Notes: generated from the sequence alone by a model not told the origin. A stretch of DNA of 64,000 nt from Amycolatopsis orientalis DSM 43388 (GCF_000411975.1 NZ_ASXG01000120.1:62001-126000), one strand, 5' to 3'. Shown: positions 43,304 through 52,350, counted from the stretch's first letter. A program made the numbers and translations.

Positions 43304-44404
43304 GTGACCACCACGGAACGCACTGCCGCGTCCTGTTTCCTGCCCAGCGACGAGCCGCTCGGCCTCGTGACCGCCGGCGGCGCGCCGACGCCTGACCCAG
43401 CGCTCGCGATGCCCGCGGACGACGTCCTCGTCCGGCTGTATCGCGGCATGGTTTCCGGACGCCGCTTCGACACCCAGGCCACCGCCCTCACCAAACAGGG
43501 CCGGCTCGCGGTGTACCCGTCGGCGCGCGGGCAGGAAGCCGCCGAGATCGGCGCGATCCTCGCGCTTCGCCCGCAGGACTGGCTTTTCCCCACCTACCGC
43601 GACTCGATGGCGGTCGTCGCGCGCGGCGTTGACCCCGTCGAAGTGCTGACGCTGCTTCGCGGCGACTGGCACTGCGGCTACGACCCGTACCGCGCCAACG
43701 TCGCCCCGCAGTGCACTCCCCTCGCCACCAACACGCTGCACGCGGTCGGCTTCGCGCACGCTGCGCGCGTGAAGGGCGAAGACACCGTTTCGCTCGTTCT
43801 CGTCGGGGACGGTGCCACCAGCGAAGGCGACACGCACGAAGCGCTGAACTTCGCCGCGGTCTGGAAGGCACCAGTCGTCTTCCTCGTACAGAACAACGGC
43901 TACGCGATCAGCGTCCCGCTCGAGAAGCAAACGGCTGCTCCTTCGCTCGCGTACAAAGGCGTCGGCTACGGCATGCCGTCCGTACTCGTGGACGGCAACG
44001 ACGCGGCCGCCGTACACGCTGTCGTCGAGCAGGCTGTCGCGCGCGCCGCGGCCGGCGAAGGACCGACGCTCATCGAAGCTGTCACCTATCGCATGGAGTC
44101 GCACACGAACGCAGACGACGCGACGCGCTACCGCGCGAAGGCCGAAGTGGAACAGTGGCTCACGCGCGACCCGATCAGGCGGCTCCAGCAGTACCTGACC
44201 GACCGTGGCCTCCTCGACGACAAGACGCAGCAAGAGATCGACGCGCGTGCTGAAGAGGAAGCAGCCGCGTTGCGCGAGCGGATGAACGTCGACACCGAAC
44301 TCGACCCCGCGGACCTCTTCCGGCATGTCTACGCCGAACCGACCGCTGCGTTGCGACAGCAAGCCGCCGAACTGGCGCACGAGAACACCGAGGACCAGGC
44401 ATGA
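43304..44404 (+). CDS. bkdA: Branched-chain 2-oxoacid dehydrogenase E1 alpha
   Basis: A 366-residue thiamine-diphosphate enzyme subunit that decarboxylates branched-chain 2-oxo acids. Seen: PTYRDSMA, the ThDP/Mg motif GDGATSEGDTHEALN and NNGYAISVP, and the phosphorylation-loop-like YRMESHTNADD. The GTG at 43,304 has GGGAG 6 nt before it. The ATGA junction to E1 beta shows coupled translation. The operon makes isobutyryl-, isovaleryl- and 2-methylbutyryl-CoA, mainly for branched fatty acids and amino acid breakdown. Confidence 0.94.
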   Translation: MTTTERTAASCFLPSDEPLGLVTAGGAPTPDPALAMPADDVLVRLYRGMVSGRRFDTQATALTKQGRLAVYPSARGQEAAEIGAILALRPQDWLFPTYRDSMAVVARGVDPVEVLTLLRGDWHCGYDPYRANVAPQCTPLATNTLHAVGFAHAARVKGEDTVSLVLVGDGATSEGDTHEALNFAAVWKAPVVFLVQNNGYAISVPLEKQTAAPSLAYKGVGYGMPSVLVDGNDAAAVHAVVEQAVARAAAGEGPTLIEAVTYRMESHTNADDATRYRAKAEVEQWLTRDPIRRLQQYLTDRGLLDDKTQQEIDARAEEEAAALRERMNVDTELDPADLFRHVYAEPTAALRQQAAELAHENTEDQA

Positions 44405-45417
44405 CCGCCACTCTGGACACAACGCTGTCCCTCGCCGGGGCGCTCAACCGCGCTCTCGCGGACGCACTCGCCGAGGACGAGCGCGTGCTCATCTTCGGCG
44501 AGGACGTCGGCACGCTCGGCGGCGTCTTCCGGGTGACCGACGGACTCGCCGCACGCTTCGGCGACGCCCGCGTCTTCGACTCTCCGCTCGCCGAATCGGG
44601 CATCGTCGGCACCGCGATCGGGATGGCGATGAACGGCCTGCGCCCGGTGATCGAGATGCAGTTCGACGCGTTCGCCTACCCCGCGTTCGAGCAGATCACC
44701 AGCCACCTGGCCAAACTCCGTAACCGCACCAAGGGCCAGGTCGAACTGCCCGTCGTGATCCGGGTGCCCTACGGCGGCGGCATCGGCGGCGTCGAGCACC
44801 ACTGCGACTCGTCCGAGGTCTACTACACGCACACGGCCGGCCTGCGCGTCGTCACCCCGGCCACGCCGGACGACGCCTACACCTTGCTGCGCGACGCGAT
44901 CGACAGCCCAGACCCGGTCATTTTCCTCGAACCCAAGCGCCGGTACTGGGAAAAGGGAACCGTCGACCCGCAACGCCGCTCCCCCGGACTCGACAAAGCG
45001 CAGATCCGTCGCGAAGGCAGCGACGTCACCCTCATTTCCTACGGCGGCGCATTGGGCACGACTCTCGAAGCCGCCGAAGCAGCCGCGGAAGATGGTTACC
45101 GCGCCGAGGTGATCGATCTCCGCAGCCTCGCGCCGTTCGATCTGGAAACGGTCGCCGCCTCGGTGCGACGCACTGGTCGCGCGGTCGTGGTGCACGAGGC
45201 GAGCCGATTCTGCGGCTACGGCGCCGAGGTCGCCGCGCAACTGTCCGAGCATTGTTTCCACTACCTGGAAGCGCCGGTCCTGCGCGTCGCCGGATTCGAT
45301 ATCCCCTATCCCGCGCCGAATCTGGAACAGCACCACCTGCCGGGCGTCGACCGGATCCTGGACGCGATCGAACGCCTCCAGTGGGACGACGCGGCACCGC
45401 TCGACGGGGAGAAGTGA
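44401..45417 (+). CDS. bkdB: Branched-chain 2-oxoacid dehydrogenase E1 beta
   Basis: A 338-residue transketolase-like subunit that pairs with E1 alpha. Seen: LIFGEDVGTLGGVFRVTDGL, the FDSPLAESGIVGTAIGMA block (ThDP-binding Glu) and PVIFLEPKR. It ends with the C-terminal transketolase domain containing VIDLRSLAPFD. Its start overlaps E1 alpha as ATGA and its stop overlaps the E2 ATG by one base. Confidence 0.95.
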   Translation: MTATLDTTLSLAGALNRALADALAEDERVLIFGEDVGTLGGVFRVTDGLAARFGDARVFDSPLAESGIVGTAIGMAMNGLRPVIEMQFDAFAYPAFEQITSHLAKLRNRTKGQVELPVVIRVPYGGGIGGVEHHCDSSEVYYTHTAGLRVVTPATPDDAYTLLRDAIDSPDPVIFLEPKRRYWEKGTVDPQRRSPGLDKAQIRREGSDVTLISYGGALGTTLEAAEAAAEDGYRAEVIDLRSLAPFDLETVAASVRRTGRAVVVHEASRFCGYGAEVAAQLSEHCFHYLEAPVLRVAGFDIPYPAPNLEQHHLPGVDRILDAIERLQWDDAAPLDGEK

Positions 45418-46649
45418 TGGCCGTCTTCACCCTGCCCGACCTCGGCGAAGGCCTGACCGAGGCGGAGATCGTCGCGTGGCACGTCGCGGTCGGCGACACC
45501 GTCGCCGTGGACCAGACCGTCGTGGAAGTCGAAACCGCGAAGGCGAGCGTCGAGGTACCGGTGCCGTTCGCGGGCCGAGTCGCGAAACTGCACGGAGCAC
45601 CGGGCGAAGTGCTGACCGTCGGCAGCCCGCTGATCACTGTGGACAGTGCCGCGGACTTCGCCGAACCCGGTGTCGTGACCCCGGAGGGCAGCGGCAACGT
45701 CCTGATCGGTTACGGCACCAGCCAAACCCGAACCCGGCGCGCACGCCGGCCACGCGGCAGCAAGGCACCGGCGTCCGTTCCCTCCCCGAACCCAAAGTCC
45801 GCTTCAGACCGGATCCGGGTCGTTTCCCCGCTCGTCCGGAGGCTCGCCCGCGAGTCCGGAGTGGACCTTCACACCCTCACCCCGACCGGCACTGACGGCA
45901 TCGTCAGCCGCACCGACGTAGAACGCGCGATCGCCGCCGCTGAGACCCGGGCAGCGACATCGGACGAGCAGCGAATCCCCTTGCGCGGCCTGCGCAAAAC
46001 CGTTGCCGACAAACTCGCCCGCTCCCGCCGCGAGATCCCCGAGGCGACCGTCTGGGTGGACGTCGACGCGACCGAACTGCTGCGGCTGCGCACCGCACTC
46101 AACAGCGATCCGCACGCCCCGAAGATCAGCCTGCTCGCGCTCATCGCCCGGTTCGCCGTCGCGGGCCTGCGCCGCTTCCCGGAACTGAACGCGCATCTGG
46201 AAGGCGACGAGATCGTCATCCCGTCCGCCGTGCACCTCGGCTTCGCCGCGCAGACCGACCGCGGCCTGGTCGTCCCGGTCGTCCAGAACGCGCACCAGCA
46301 CCCCCTCGAAGACCTGTCCGCCGCGCTCGCCGACCGCACCGAACAAGCCCGCGCCGGACGCCTCGCTCCGGCCGACCTCACCGGCGGCACGTTCACGGTG
46401 AACAACTACGGCGTGTTCGGCGTGGACGGTTCGGCCGCCATCATCAACTACCCGGAGGTCGCGATCCTCGGCGTCGGGCGGATCATCGACCGGCCGTGGA
46501 TCGTGGACGGTCAGGTCACCGCACGCAAGATCACCGAACTGACGCTGGCGTTCGACCACCGGGTCTGCGACGGCGGCACCGCGGGCGGATTCCTGCGTTT
46601 CGTCGCCGACTGCATCGAAAACCCGGTTCGGCTGCTGCGCACTCTCTGA
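45417..46649 (+). CDS. bkdC: Branched-chain 2-oxoacid dehydrogenase E2 (dihydrolipoyl acyltransferase)
   Basis: A 410-residue core enzyme. The lipoyl domain (residues 1-80) carries the lipoylated Lys in VETAKASVEV near residue 43. The peripheral subunit-binding domain is around VSPLVRRLARESGVDL. The catalytic domain ends with FDHRVCDGGTAGGF, where His and Asp form the active site. One lipoyl domain only. The start is the ATG at 45,417 within GTGATGG; the frame remains open further upstream but overlaps E1 beta. A strong hairpin follows 3 nt after the stop. Confidence 0.95.
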   Translation: MAVFTLPDLGEGLTEAEIVAWHVAVGDTVAVDQTVVEVETAKASVEVPVPFAGRVAKLHGAPGEVLTVGSPLITVDSAADFAEPGVVTPEGSGNVLIGYGTSQTRTRRARRPRGSKAPASVPSPNPKSASDRIRVVSPLVRRLARESGVDLHTLTPTGTDGIVSRTDVERAIAAAETRAATSDEQRIPLRGLRKTVADKLARSRREIPEATVWVDVDATELLRLRTALNSDPHAPKISLLALIARFAVAGLRRFPELNAHLEGDEIVIPSAVHLGFAAQTDRGLVVPVVQNAHQHPLEDLSAALADRTEQARAGRLAPADLTGGTFTVNNYGVFGVDGSAAIINYPEVAILGVGRIIDRPWIVDGQVTARKITELTLAFDHRVCDGGTAGGFLRFVADCIENPVRLLRTL

Positions 46650-46651
46650 AG

Positions 46652-46685
46652 GCGGTCAGGCTGGCGACTCCGCCAGTCTGACCGC
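46652..46685. terminator. Bidirectional terminator between bkdC and the AhpD-like gene
   Basis: Arms GCGGTCAGGCTGGCG and CGCCAGTCTGACCGC pair over 15 bp with one G-T pair around a 4-nt ACTC loop. It lies 3 nt past the bkdC stop and 36 nt before the stop of the convergent AhpD-like gene, so it can serve both. Confidence 0.8.
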
Positions 46686-46720
46686 GCGGCTCTGCCCACC
46701 TAGTGGTCCAGACCGCCAGC

Positions 46721-47206
46721 TCAGTGCTTCCCCGGCACGTATTCGCCGGGGACCATCCGCGTCGTGACAGCGAACCGGTTCCACGCGTTGATCACCGTGA
46801 TCGTCGCGATCAGCTGAGCCAGCTCGGCCTCCTCGAAGTGCTCGGCTGCGCGCGCGAAGACGTCGTCGGGCACGAAGCCATCGGTGAGCACCGTGACCGC
46901 TTCGGTCAGCTCCAGCGCGGCGACCTCCTTCGCCGTGTAGAAGTGCTTCGACTCCTGCCACGCGGACAGCTGGATGACGCGTTCGGTCGTCTCGCCGGCC
47001 GCCAATGCGTCCTTCGAGTGCATGTCGATGCAGAATGCGCAGTGGTTGAGCTGCGACGCGCGGATCAGCACCAGCTGCCGCAGCGCCGGGTCGAGACCGT
47101 GCCGGGTCGCGGCGTCGAGCCGGATCATCGCCTTGTACGCCTCGGGGGCCAGCTCCGCCATCTTGAGGCGGGGCGGTTGTACTGGAAGTCGTTCCGTAGT
47201 GGTCAT
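46721..47206 (-). CDS. AhpD-like carboxymuconolactone decarboxylase family protein
   Basis: A 161-residue all-helical protein. The CAFCIDMHSKDA motif gives the two redox cysteines and the proton-relay His of the AhpD peroxidase group, rather than a true lactone decarboxylase. The start at 47,206 (MTTTERL) was chosen over longer frames. It diverges from the MocR-like regulator with only 46 bp between the starts, so it is probably that regulator's target. Confidence 0.88.
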   Translation of the reverse strand: MTTTERLPVQPPRLKMAELAPEAYKAMIRLDAATRHGLDPALRQLVLIRASQLNHCAFCIDMHSKDALAAGETTERVIQLSAWQESKHFYTAKEVAALELTEAVTVLTDGFVPDDVFARAAEHFEEAELAQLIATITVINAWNRFAVTTRMVPGEYVPGKH

Positions 47207-47252
47207 GGTTTCGACCCTACGAGCGATTGGCACTCTGTTATGGTCCATTTCC

Positions 47253-48650
47253 GTGCGCGCGGAGTGGGCCAGTTCGCTGAGTGAAGACCTCCACCTCGAC
47301 CTGCGCGGGCCTCGCCTGCGCGACGGCCTGATGGAGGCCCTGCGCGACGCCATCCGCACCGGACGGCTCGTCCCGGGCGCGAAACTGCCGTCCAGCCGCA
47401 CGCTCGGCGCGGATCTCGGGATCGCCCGGAACACGGTGGCGCAGGCGTACGCGGAACTGGTCGCCGAAGGCTGGCTCACCGCGCGGCAAGGTGCCGCAAC
47501 CCGGGTTGCCCCACGCGCCGAGATCGCGCCCGCGCCAGCCGTACCGAAGCCCGCGTCGCGCCACCGGATCGTGCACGATCTACGCCCCGGCCAACCCGAC
47601 CTGTCCGCGTTTCCGCGCGCAGACTGGCTGAAAGCCGCGCGTCGCGCTCTTACCGACGCGCCTGACGACGCGTTCGGCTACGGAGACCCGTACGGCCGCC
47701 CGGAGCTTCGCGAAGCCGTAGCCGCGTACCTCGCCCGTACGCGTGGCGTACGCGCGCACCCGGACCAGATCATGCTCGGCACCGGTACGTCGCACAGTCT
47801 CATGGTGCTCGCCGAAGTACTGAAGCAGCGCGAAACGCGAGCAGTGGCCGTGGAGTCGTACGGCCTGCAAGTACACCGCGCGCATCTCACGAAGGTCGGC
47901 CTAGCCACCCCGCAGCTGCCGGTGGACACCGACGGCGCGAGGGTCGAACGCCTCAACGATCTGCCCGACGTCGGCGCGGTGTTGCTGACGCCGTCGCACC
48001 AGTTCCCCACCGGCGTCGCACTGCATCCGGACCGCCGCGCCGCGGTGGTGGACTGGGCGCGCCGGACCGGCGGCCTCGTGCTGGAAGACGACTACGACGG
48101 CGAGTTCCGCTACGACCGCAGCCCGGTCGGGGCGATGCAGGGCCTCGACCCGGAGCACGTGATTTACCTTGGCACCACAAGCAAAGCGCTCGCCCCGGGC
48201 GTGCGGCTGGGCTGGATGGTGCTGCCGCCGCGGATCGCCCGGGCCGCCGCCGAGGCCAAGGGCGACCGCGATCCGTTCTCCGGCGTGCTCGACCAGCTGA
48301 CCATGGCCGAGTTCATCACTTCGGGCAGTTACGACCGGCACATCCGGGCGATGCGGCTGCACTACCGCCGCCGGCGCGACCAGCTCGTCGCGGCGCTGGC
48401 CGAGCACGCCCCGAACACGCGGGTGACCGGGTTGTCCGCTGGGTTGCAGGTGCTCGTGGACGTCCCGTCCGGCGAGGAAGACGCGGTGGTGCAGGGATCC
48501 GCGTGGCAGGGGCTGGCCATGCACGGGCTCGGCGCGTTCCGGCATCCCGAAGCGCCCGCGGACCGCGACGCGCTGGTGATCGGCTTCAGCACGCCGTCGG
48601 CGAGCGCGTGGTCGGGCGCGCTGGCGGCGCTGTGCCGGGTGCTGCCCTGA
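47253..48650 (+). CDS. MocR/PdxR-type GntR regulator with aminotransferase domain
   Basis: A 465-residue fusion. An N-terminal GntR winged helix (about residues 10-80: SRTLGADLGIARNTVAQAYAEL) joins a fold-type I aminotransferase-like domain with FGYGDPYGRPELREAVA, LEDDYDGEFRY and the PLP lysine in GTTSKALAPGVRLGW. Such regulators sense PLP or an amino compound through the aminotransferase half. The GTG at 47,253 was chosen because the longer open frame runs back through the divergent gene. It probably controls the AhpD-like gene and itself. Confidence 0.9.
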   Translation: MRAEWASSLSEDLHLDLRGPRLRDGLMEALRDAIRTGRLVPGAKLPSSRTLGADLGIARNTVAQAYAELVAEGWLTARQGAATRVAPRAEIAPAPAVPKPASRHRIVHDLRPGQPDLSAFPRADWLKAARRALTDAPDDAFGYGDPYGRPELREAVAAYLARTRGVRAHPDQIMLGTGTSHSLMVLAEVLKQRETRAVAVESYGLQVHRAHLTKVGLATPQLPVDTDGARVERLNDLPDVGAVLLTPSHQFPTGVALHPDRRAAVVDWARRTGGLVLEDDYDGEFRYDRSPVGAMQGLDPEHVIYLGTTSKALAPGVRLGWMVLPPRIARAAAEAKGDRDPFSGVLDQLTMAEFITSGSYDRHIRAMRLHYRRRRDQLVAALAEHAPNTRVTGLSAGLQVLVDVPSGEEDAVVQGSAWQGLAMHGLGAFRHPEAPADRDALVIGFSTPSASAWSGALAALCRVLP

Positions 48651-48655
48651 TCGCC

Positions 48656-48865
48656 TCACTCGACGCCGAGCATGACCTCCGTCGATTTCACCAGCGCGGT
48701 CACCGGCTTGCCGACCTCGAGTTCGAGTTCCTCGGCGGCGTCTTTGGTGATCGAAGCGACGACGGACTGCCCGCCGTCGAGCTGAACCGTGACCACGGTC
48801 ATGACCGCACCGGGCTGGATCGCGGACACAGTGCCGGTGAGCTGGTTGCGAGTGGACAGACGCAT
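48656..48865 (-). CDS. Molbindin-like TOBE domain protein
   Basis: A 69-residue protein made of a single TOBE/Mop domain (MRLSTRNQLTGTVSAIQPGA opening, TKDAAEELELEVGKPV, ending KSTEVMLGVE). Molbindins bind molybdate or tungstate as oligomers and store it or sense it. AAGGAG lies 8 nt before the ATG. The stop lies 6 bp from the end of the MocR-like gene. No molybdate transporter is nearby. Confidence 0.9.
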   Translation of the reverse strand: MRLSTRNQLTGTVSAIQPGAVMTVVTVQLDGGQSVVASITKDAAEELELEVGKPVTALVKSTEVMLGVE

Positions 48866-49091
48866 GGCCGGGGCTCCTTCGAAACGGGACAGAACACGGG
48901 CACAGTAAAGGGAAATCCGCGGTCTCGCCCTCGCCGTGCGCGACGGTCCGCGGCACGTGCGGAGGCAGTCACTCCGCCGTACCCGCAGCTGCTGCCGCTC
49001 ACTGAGCGTAGCGCCGATTCTGCGTTTTCGTGAGTTTGGCGCCCGGCAGAGCGGGTAGCCGGACCGCGAGGGGCACGACAAGGGAGGACCC

Positions 49092-49268
49092 ATGAACGAC
49101 AAAGCCGAGAACAAGGCCGAGGAACTCAAGGGCCGCGCCAAGGAAGCCATCGGCAACGCCACGGACAACGAGCAGTGGCAGGCCGAAGGCAAGGCCGAGC
49201 AGGGCAAGGGCAACCTGAAGCAAGCTGCCGAGAAGGTGAAGGACGCGTTCAAGAGCGGCAAGGACTGA
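49092..49268 (+). CDS. CsbD family stress protein
   Basis: A 58-residue, Lys/Glu/Ala-rich protein with the CsbD pattern: an MNDKAENKAEELKGRAKEAI opening, then NATDNEQWQAEGKAEQ, ending in a KVKDAFKSG tail. CsbD proteins are small, largely helical, general-stress proteins of unknown molecular role. GGGAGG lies 4 nt upstream of the ATG, and a UUCG-capped terminator follows 17 bp after the stop. Confidence 0.9.
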   Translation: MNDKAENKAEELKGRAKEAIGNATDNEQWQAEGKAEQGKGNLKQAAEKVKDAFKSGKD

Positions 49269-49285
49269 CGCGGCACACGCGAAGT

Positions 49286-49311
49286 GGCCCGGGGCGTTCG
49301 CGCCCCGGGCC
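49286..49311 (+). terminator. UUCG-capped intrinsic terminator after the CsbD gene
   Basis: GGCCCGGGGCG-TTCG-CGCCCCGGGCC, a perfect 11-bp stem with a stable UUCG tetraloop, followed by TCTTTCGGT. Confidence 0.85.
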
Positions 49312-49347
49312 TCTTTCGGTCCCACTAACTTGCGTGAAGAGCAAAGT

Positions 49348-49362
49348 TTGCGTGGAACGCAA
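49348..49362. promoter_or_regulatory. TetR operator TTGCGT-GGA-ACGCAA
   Basis: A perfect 6-bp dyad with a 3-nt centre, ending 21 nt before the TetR start codon. A further TTGCGT at 330-335 of the same line of sequence (49,330-49,335) gives a second half-site one and three-quarter turns away. The position over the promoter region fits autorepression. Confidence 0.7.
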
Positions 49363-49383
49363 GAAATGGGCTATGGTCGTCGC

Positions 49384-49992
49384 ATGACCGAGCGACCGAG
49401 CCTGCGAGACCGCCGCCGCCAAGAGACCCGGGTGGACATCTCCTGGGCGGCAGTCCGGCTCACGGTCGAGCGCGGTCTGTCGAACGTGACAATCGAGGAC
49501 ATCGCCCGCGAAGCGGGAGTTTCTCCGCGCACCGTCAACAACTACTTCTCCAGCAAAGCCGAGGCGATCGTCGCGCGGCACCAGGACCGGGCCCGCGGGA
49601 TCGCCGATCACCTCCGCGCGCGCCCGGCGTCGGAGCCGTTGTGGACCGCGCTGCGGGAAGCGTCGCTGACTCAGCTCGACGCCGACCGCGACACCGCTCC
49701 CGGCGCCCGCACCGATCCACAGTGGACGGCCGGGGTCCGGGTCATGATCGCCGAACCCGCGCTGGCGGGCGAATTCCTCAAGGCCAATGTCGCGGCCGAA
49801 GAAGCACTGGCCGAGGCGATCGCGGAACGCCTCGGCGCGGACGTCCACGATCTCCGCGTCCAACTCATCGCCACCACCGTCGGCGGCGTGCTGCGCACAG
49901 TCATCCAGGAGTGGCTGCGCACCGCGCCGCACGCGGAGCTGGCCTCCATCGTGCACCGGGCGTTCGACACCCTCGCCGAGGTGTTTCCCTGA
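49384..49992 (+). CDS. TetR-family repressor
   Basis: A 202-residue regulator. The helix-turn-helix spans about residues 30-55 (NVTIEDIAREAGVSPRTVNNYF) in split form: TIEDIAREAGVS, then RTVNNYFSSKAEAI. The C-terminal half resembles the MftR-like TetR type (TAGVRVMIAEPALAGEFL). It is followed 18 bp later by an FAD monooxygenase in the same direction and preceded by a clear dyad operator, so it very likely represses both and is released by a small aromatic or drug-like ligand. Confidence 0.92.
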   Translation: MTERPSLRDRRRQETRVDISWAAVRLTVERGLSNVTIEDIAREAGVSPRTVNNYFSSKAEAIVARHQDRARGIADHLRARPASEPLWTALREASLTQLDADRDTAPGARTDPQWTAGVRVMIAEPALAGEFLKANVAAEEALAEAIAERLGADVHDLRVQLIATTVGGVLRTVIQEWLRTAPHAELASIVHRAFDTLAEVFP

Positions 49993-50010
49993 TCCCGCAA
50001 GGAGATCTCC

Positions 50011-51546
50011 ATGTCCGATGTCGTCATCGCGGGCGCCGGGCCGAACGGCCTGATGCTCGCCGCCGAACTCTGCCTCGCCGGGGTCCGCCCGATCGTGCTC
50101 GAACGGCTCGCCGAGCCGGACGGGGTGCGCCGGGCCAACGGGCTCGTCGGCCAGGTCGTGCCGCTGCTGCACCGGCGCGGGCTGTTCGAGAAACTCGCCG
50201 GCGTCCCGGAACCCACGCCGGTGCCGCAGTTCGTCTTCGGCGCGTTTCCGGTCCCCTTCGCCGATCTGCCCAGAAACCCGATGTACATCCTCGGAAAGCC
50301 GCAGCACGAACTTGAGCGGCTGCTGATCGAGCACGTCCGCGCGCTCGGCGCCGAACTCCGCCGCGGCCACGAAGTCACCGGCTTCGGCCAGGACGAGAAC
50401 TCGGTGACCGTGCGGGTGCAGGGACCGGACGGGCCTTACGAAATCGCCGCCGGCTATCTCGTCGGCGCGGACGGCGGACGCAGCACCGTGCGCAAGCTGG
50501 CCGGGATCGACTTCCCAGGCGTCACCTGGGACGAAACAGTGTCGCGCAGCGCGAATGTGCGGCTCCCGCGTTCCTTCGTCGACCCCGCGACCGGCGGACT
50601 GAAACTGGAGACCGGCGTCCTGCCGCCGTTCCAGCACCACCGGACGGAAACCGGGGTGTTCGTGTTCGCCCCGTTCGACCCGGAGAATCCGACGCTGTCA
50701 GTCACCGAACACCGCGGAGCCGCCGAGTTCGCCGACGACGATCCGTTGACCATGGCGGAATTGCGCGCGAGCGTGCGGCGCGTGCTCGGGGCCGATCTTC
50801 CGCTCGAACCGCCGTCCGGCCCCGGTCCGTTCCTGCTGCGGAGGCTGTCCGGCGGCAACACCCGGATCGCCGAGAGGTACCGGCGGGGCCGGGTGCTGCT
50901 GGTCGGAGACGCGGCCCACGTGCATTCCGCGATCGGCGGGCCCGGGCTCAACCTCGGCCTGCAGGACGCGGCGAATCTCGCGTGGAAGCTCGCCGCCGAG
51001 GTGCGCGGCTGGGCGCCGCCGGGGCTGCTCGACAGCTACGAGGCCGAACGCCGCCCGGTCAGCGAACGCGTCGTGATGCACACCCAGGCGCAGAGCGCGC
51101 TCGTCGCGCCCGGACCGGAAGTCACCGCGCTGCGCGAATTCTTCGGCGAACTGCTGGCGTACCCGGACGTGCGGCAGCATGTCGCCGACCTGATGTCCGG
51201 CGCGGATCTCCACTACGGCACCGACCCGAGCAGCGGCCGCTGGGCTCCCGATCTGCCGCTCGCCGACCCGGGCCCGCTGACCGCCGCGTACCGGGCCGCC
51301 CGCCCGGTGCTGCTCGACCTGACGCCCGGCGCCGTGCTCGCCGACGCAGCCGCGCCGTGGGAAGACCGCGTGACCACCGTGTCGACCACGGCAACCGGCG
51401 ACGCGCCGACCGCGCTGCTCATCCGCCCGGACGGTTACGTCGGCTGGTCGTCCGCTGCCGCCGAGCCAGACCTCGAGGCGCTTCGAGCCGCGCTCACCCA
51501 GTGGTTCGGCGCACCGGTCAGGTCAGCTGTGTCGTCGCCACGTTGA
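50011..51546 (+). CDS. FAD-dependent aromatic hydroxylase (class A monooxygenase)
   Basis: A 511-residue flavoprotein. Seen: the N-terminal dinucleotide fold VVIAGAGPNGLMLAAEL, the middle YLVGADGGRSTVRKLAGI and the FAD-ribityl motif VLLVGDAAHVHSAIGGPGLNLGLQDA. The C-terminal thioredoxin-like domain ends near WFGAPV. It resembles rifampicin monooxygenase and polyketide hydroxylases; the substrate is not evident. AAGGAG lies before the ATG. Its last 29 bp overlap the end of the convergent methyltransferase gene. Confidence 0.92.
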   Translation: MSDVVIAGAGPNGLMLAAELCLAGVRPIVLERLAEPDGVRRANGLVGQVVPLLHRRGLFEKLAGVPEPTPVPQFVFGAFPVPFADLPRNPMYILGKPQHELERLLIEHVRALGAELRRGHEVTGFGQDENSVTVRVQGPDGPYEIAAGYLVGADGGRSTVRKLAGIDFPGVTWDETVSRSANVRLPRSFVDPATGGLKLETGVLPPFQHHRTETGVFVFAPFDPENPTLSVTEHRGAAEFADDDPLTMAELRASVRRVLGADLPLEPPSGPGPFLLRRLSGGNTRIAERYRRGRVLLVGDAAHVHSAIGGPGLNLGLQDAANLAWKLAAEVRGWAPPGLLDSYEAERRPVSERVVMHTQAQSALVAPGPEVTALREFFGELLAYPDVRQHVADLMSGADLHYGTDPSSGRWAPDLPLADPGPLTAAYRAARPVLLDLTPGAVLADAAAPWEDRVTTVSTTATGDAPTALLIRPDGYVGWSSAAAEPDLEALRAALTQWFGAPVRSAVSSPR

Positions 51547-52327
51547 CGCGTGCCCCGGCCGGCAGCGTGCCGTCCGGGGCCACCAGCGGCCGGGACGCCA
51601 CCTTGAACGCGGTCCGCAACCCCATCAGGTGGGTCTCGTCCAGGGCGTCGACCTGGTAGTAGGTGTCGTGGCAGGTCTGCCAGACCTCCTCCGGCGTGCC
51701 GGACAGGTCCACCAGCAGCTGGTGCCAGCCGACCGGTGCGAACCCGGCCGGACCGAGCAGCGAGTCCAGTCCTTCGCGGGTGCGGGTGCGCGGGTCGCCG
51801 GAGGTCGGCACCTGCCGGTCCTCGGGCACCACGGCGAAAAGCGGCCGGGCGACCTTGAGGAACACCTCCAGCGCGTCGGTCCCGCCGCCGCCCACCCCGA
51901 TCACGAAGGCGCCGCCGGGCCGCAGCACGCGGACGGTCTCGGCGACCACCTTCTCGACGTCGGACATGAGCATCAGCGCCATGTGCGAAACGACCGCGTC
52001 GAAGCTGTCGTCCTCGAACGGCAGCTCCTGCGCGCGGCCGGGCCGCAGGTCCGCGTCGGCGAGCCCGGCCCGGCCGCGCGCGAGGTCCAGCTGTTTGGCG
52101 GAAAGGTCGATGCCGGCGAGCTTTTCGGTACCGCGACCGGCGAGCACCGCGAGCAGCGCGCCGTCTCCGCAACCGAGGTCGAGCACGCTGCGCGGCTGGC
52201 CGACGTGGTCGGCGAACGCCTCGTACACCGAGTGTCCGCCGACCCGGCCGCGCTCGGCCAGTTCGGACGCGGCGGCCGGGTTCCGGTCGTGAAACTCGCG
52301 CAGGAACTCTTCGGCGGGCGTCATCAT
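51518..52327 (-). CDS. Class I SAM-dependent methyltransferase (copy 1 of a tandem pair)
   Basis: A 269-residue methyltransferase. Motif I is VLDLGCGDGALLAVL and motif II-III spans FDAVVSHMALMLM, ending with ETVRVLRPGGAFVIGVG. The C-terminal half (VWQTCHDTYYQVDALDE) may give substrate specificity. It is clearly paralogous to the gene 23 bp upstream; both share the REFHDR/REYHDR start and the AQELPFEDDSFDAVVSHMA block. The ATG at 52,327 was chosen; a second ATG follows at once. The gene ends 29 bp inside the convergent monooxygenase. Confidence 0.9.
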   Translation of the reverse strand: MMTPAEEFLREFHDRNPAAASELAERGRVGGHSVYEAFADHVGQPRSVLDLGCGDGALLAVLAGRGTEKLAGIDLSAKQLDLARGRAGLADADLRPGRAQELPFEDDSFDAVVSHMALMLMSDVEKVVAETVRVLRPGGAFVIGVGGGGTDALEVFLKVARPLFAVVPEDRQVPTSGDPRTRTREGLDSLLGPAGFAPVGWHQLLVDLSGTPEEVWQTCHDTYYQVDALDETHLMGLRTAFKVASRPLVAPDGTLPAGARVNVATTQLT

Positions 52328-52350
52328 GCCCGAGACGGTAGCGCGGACGG

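Noticed and set aside
47227..47244. TTGGCA and TATGGT as a sigma-70 promoter
   Set aside because: Only 6 bp separate them, far less than the 16-18 bp needed.
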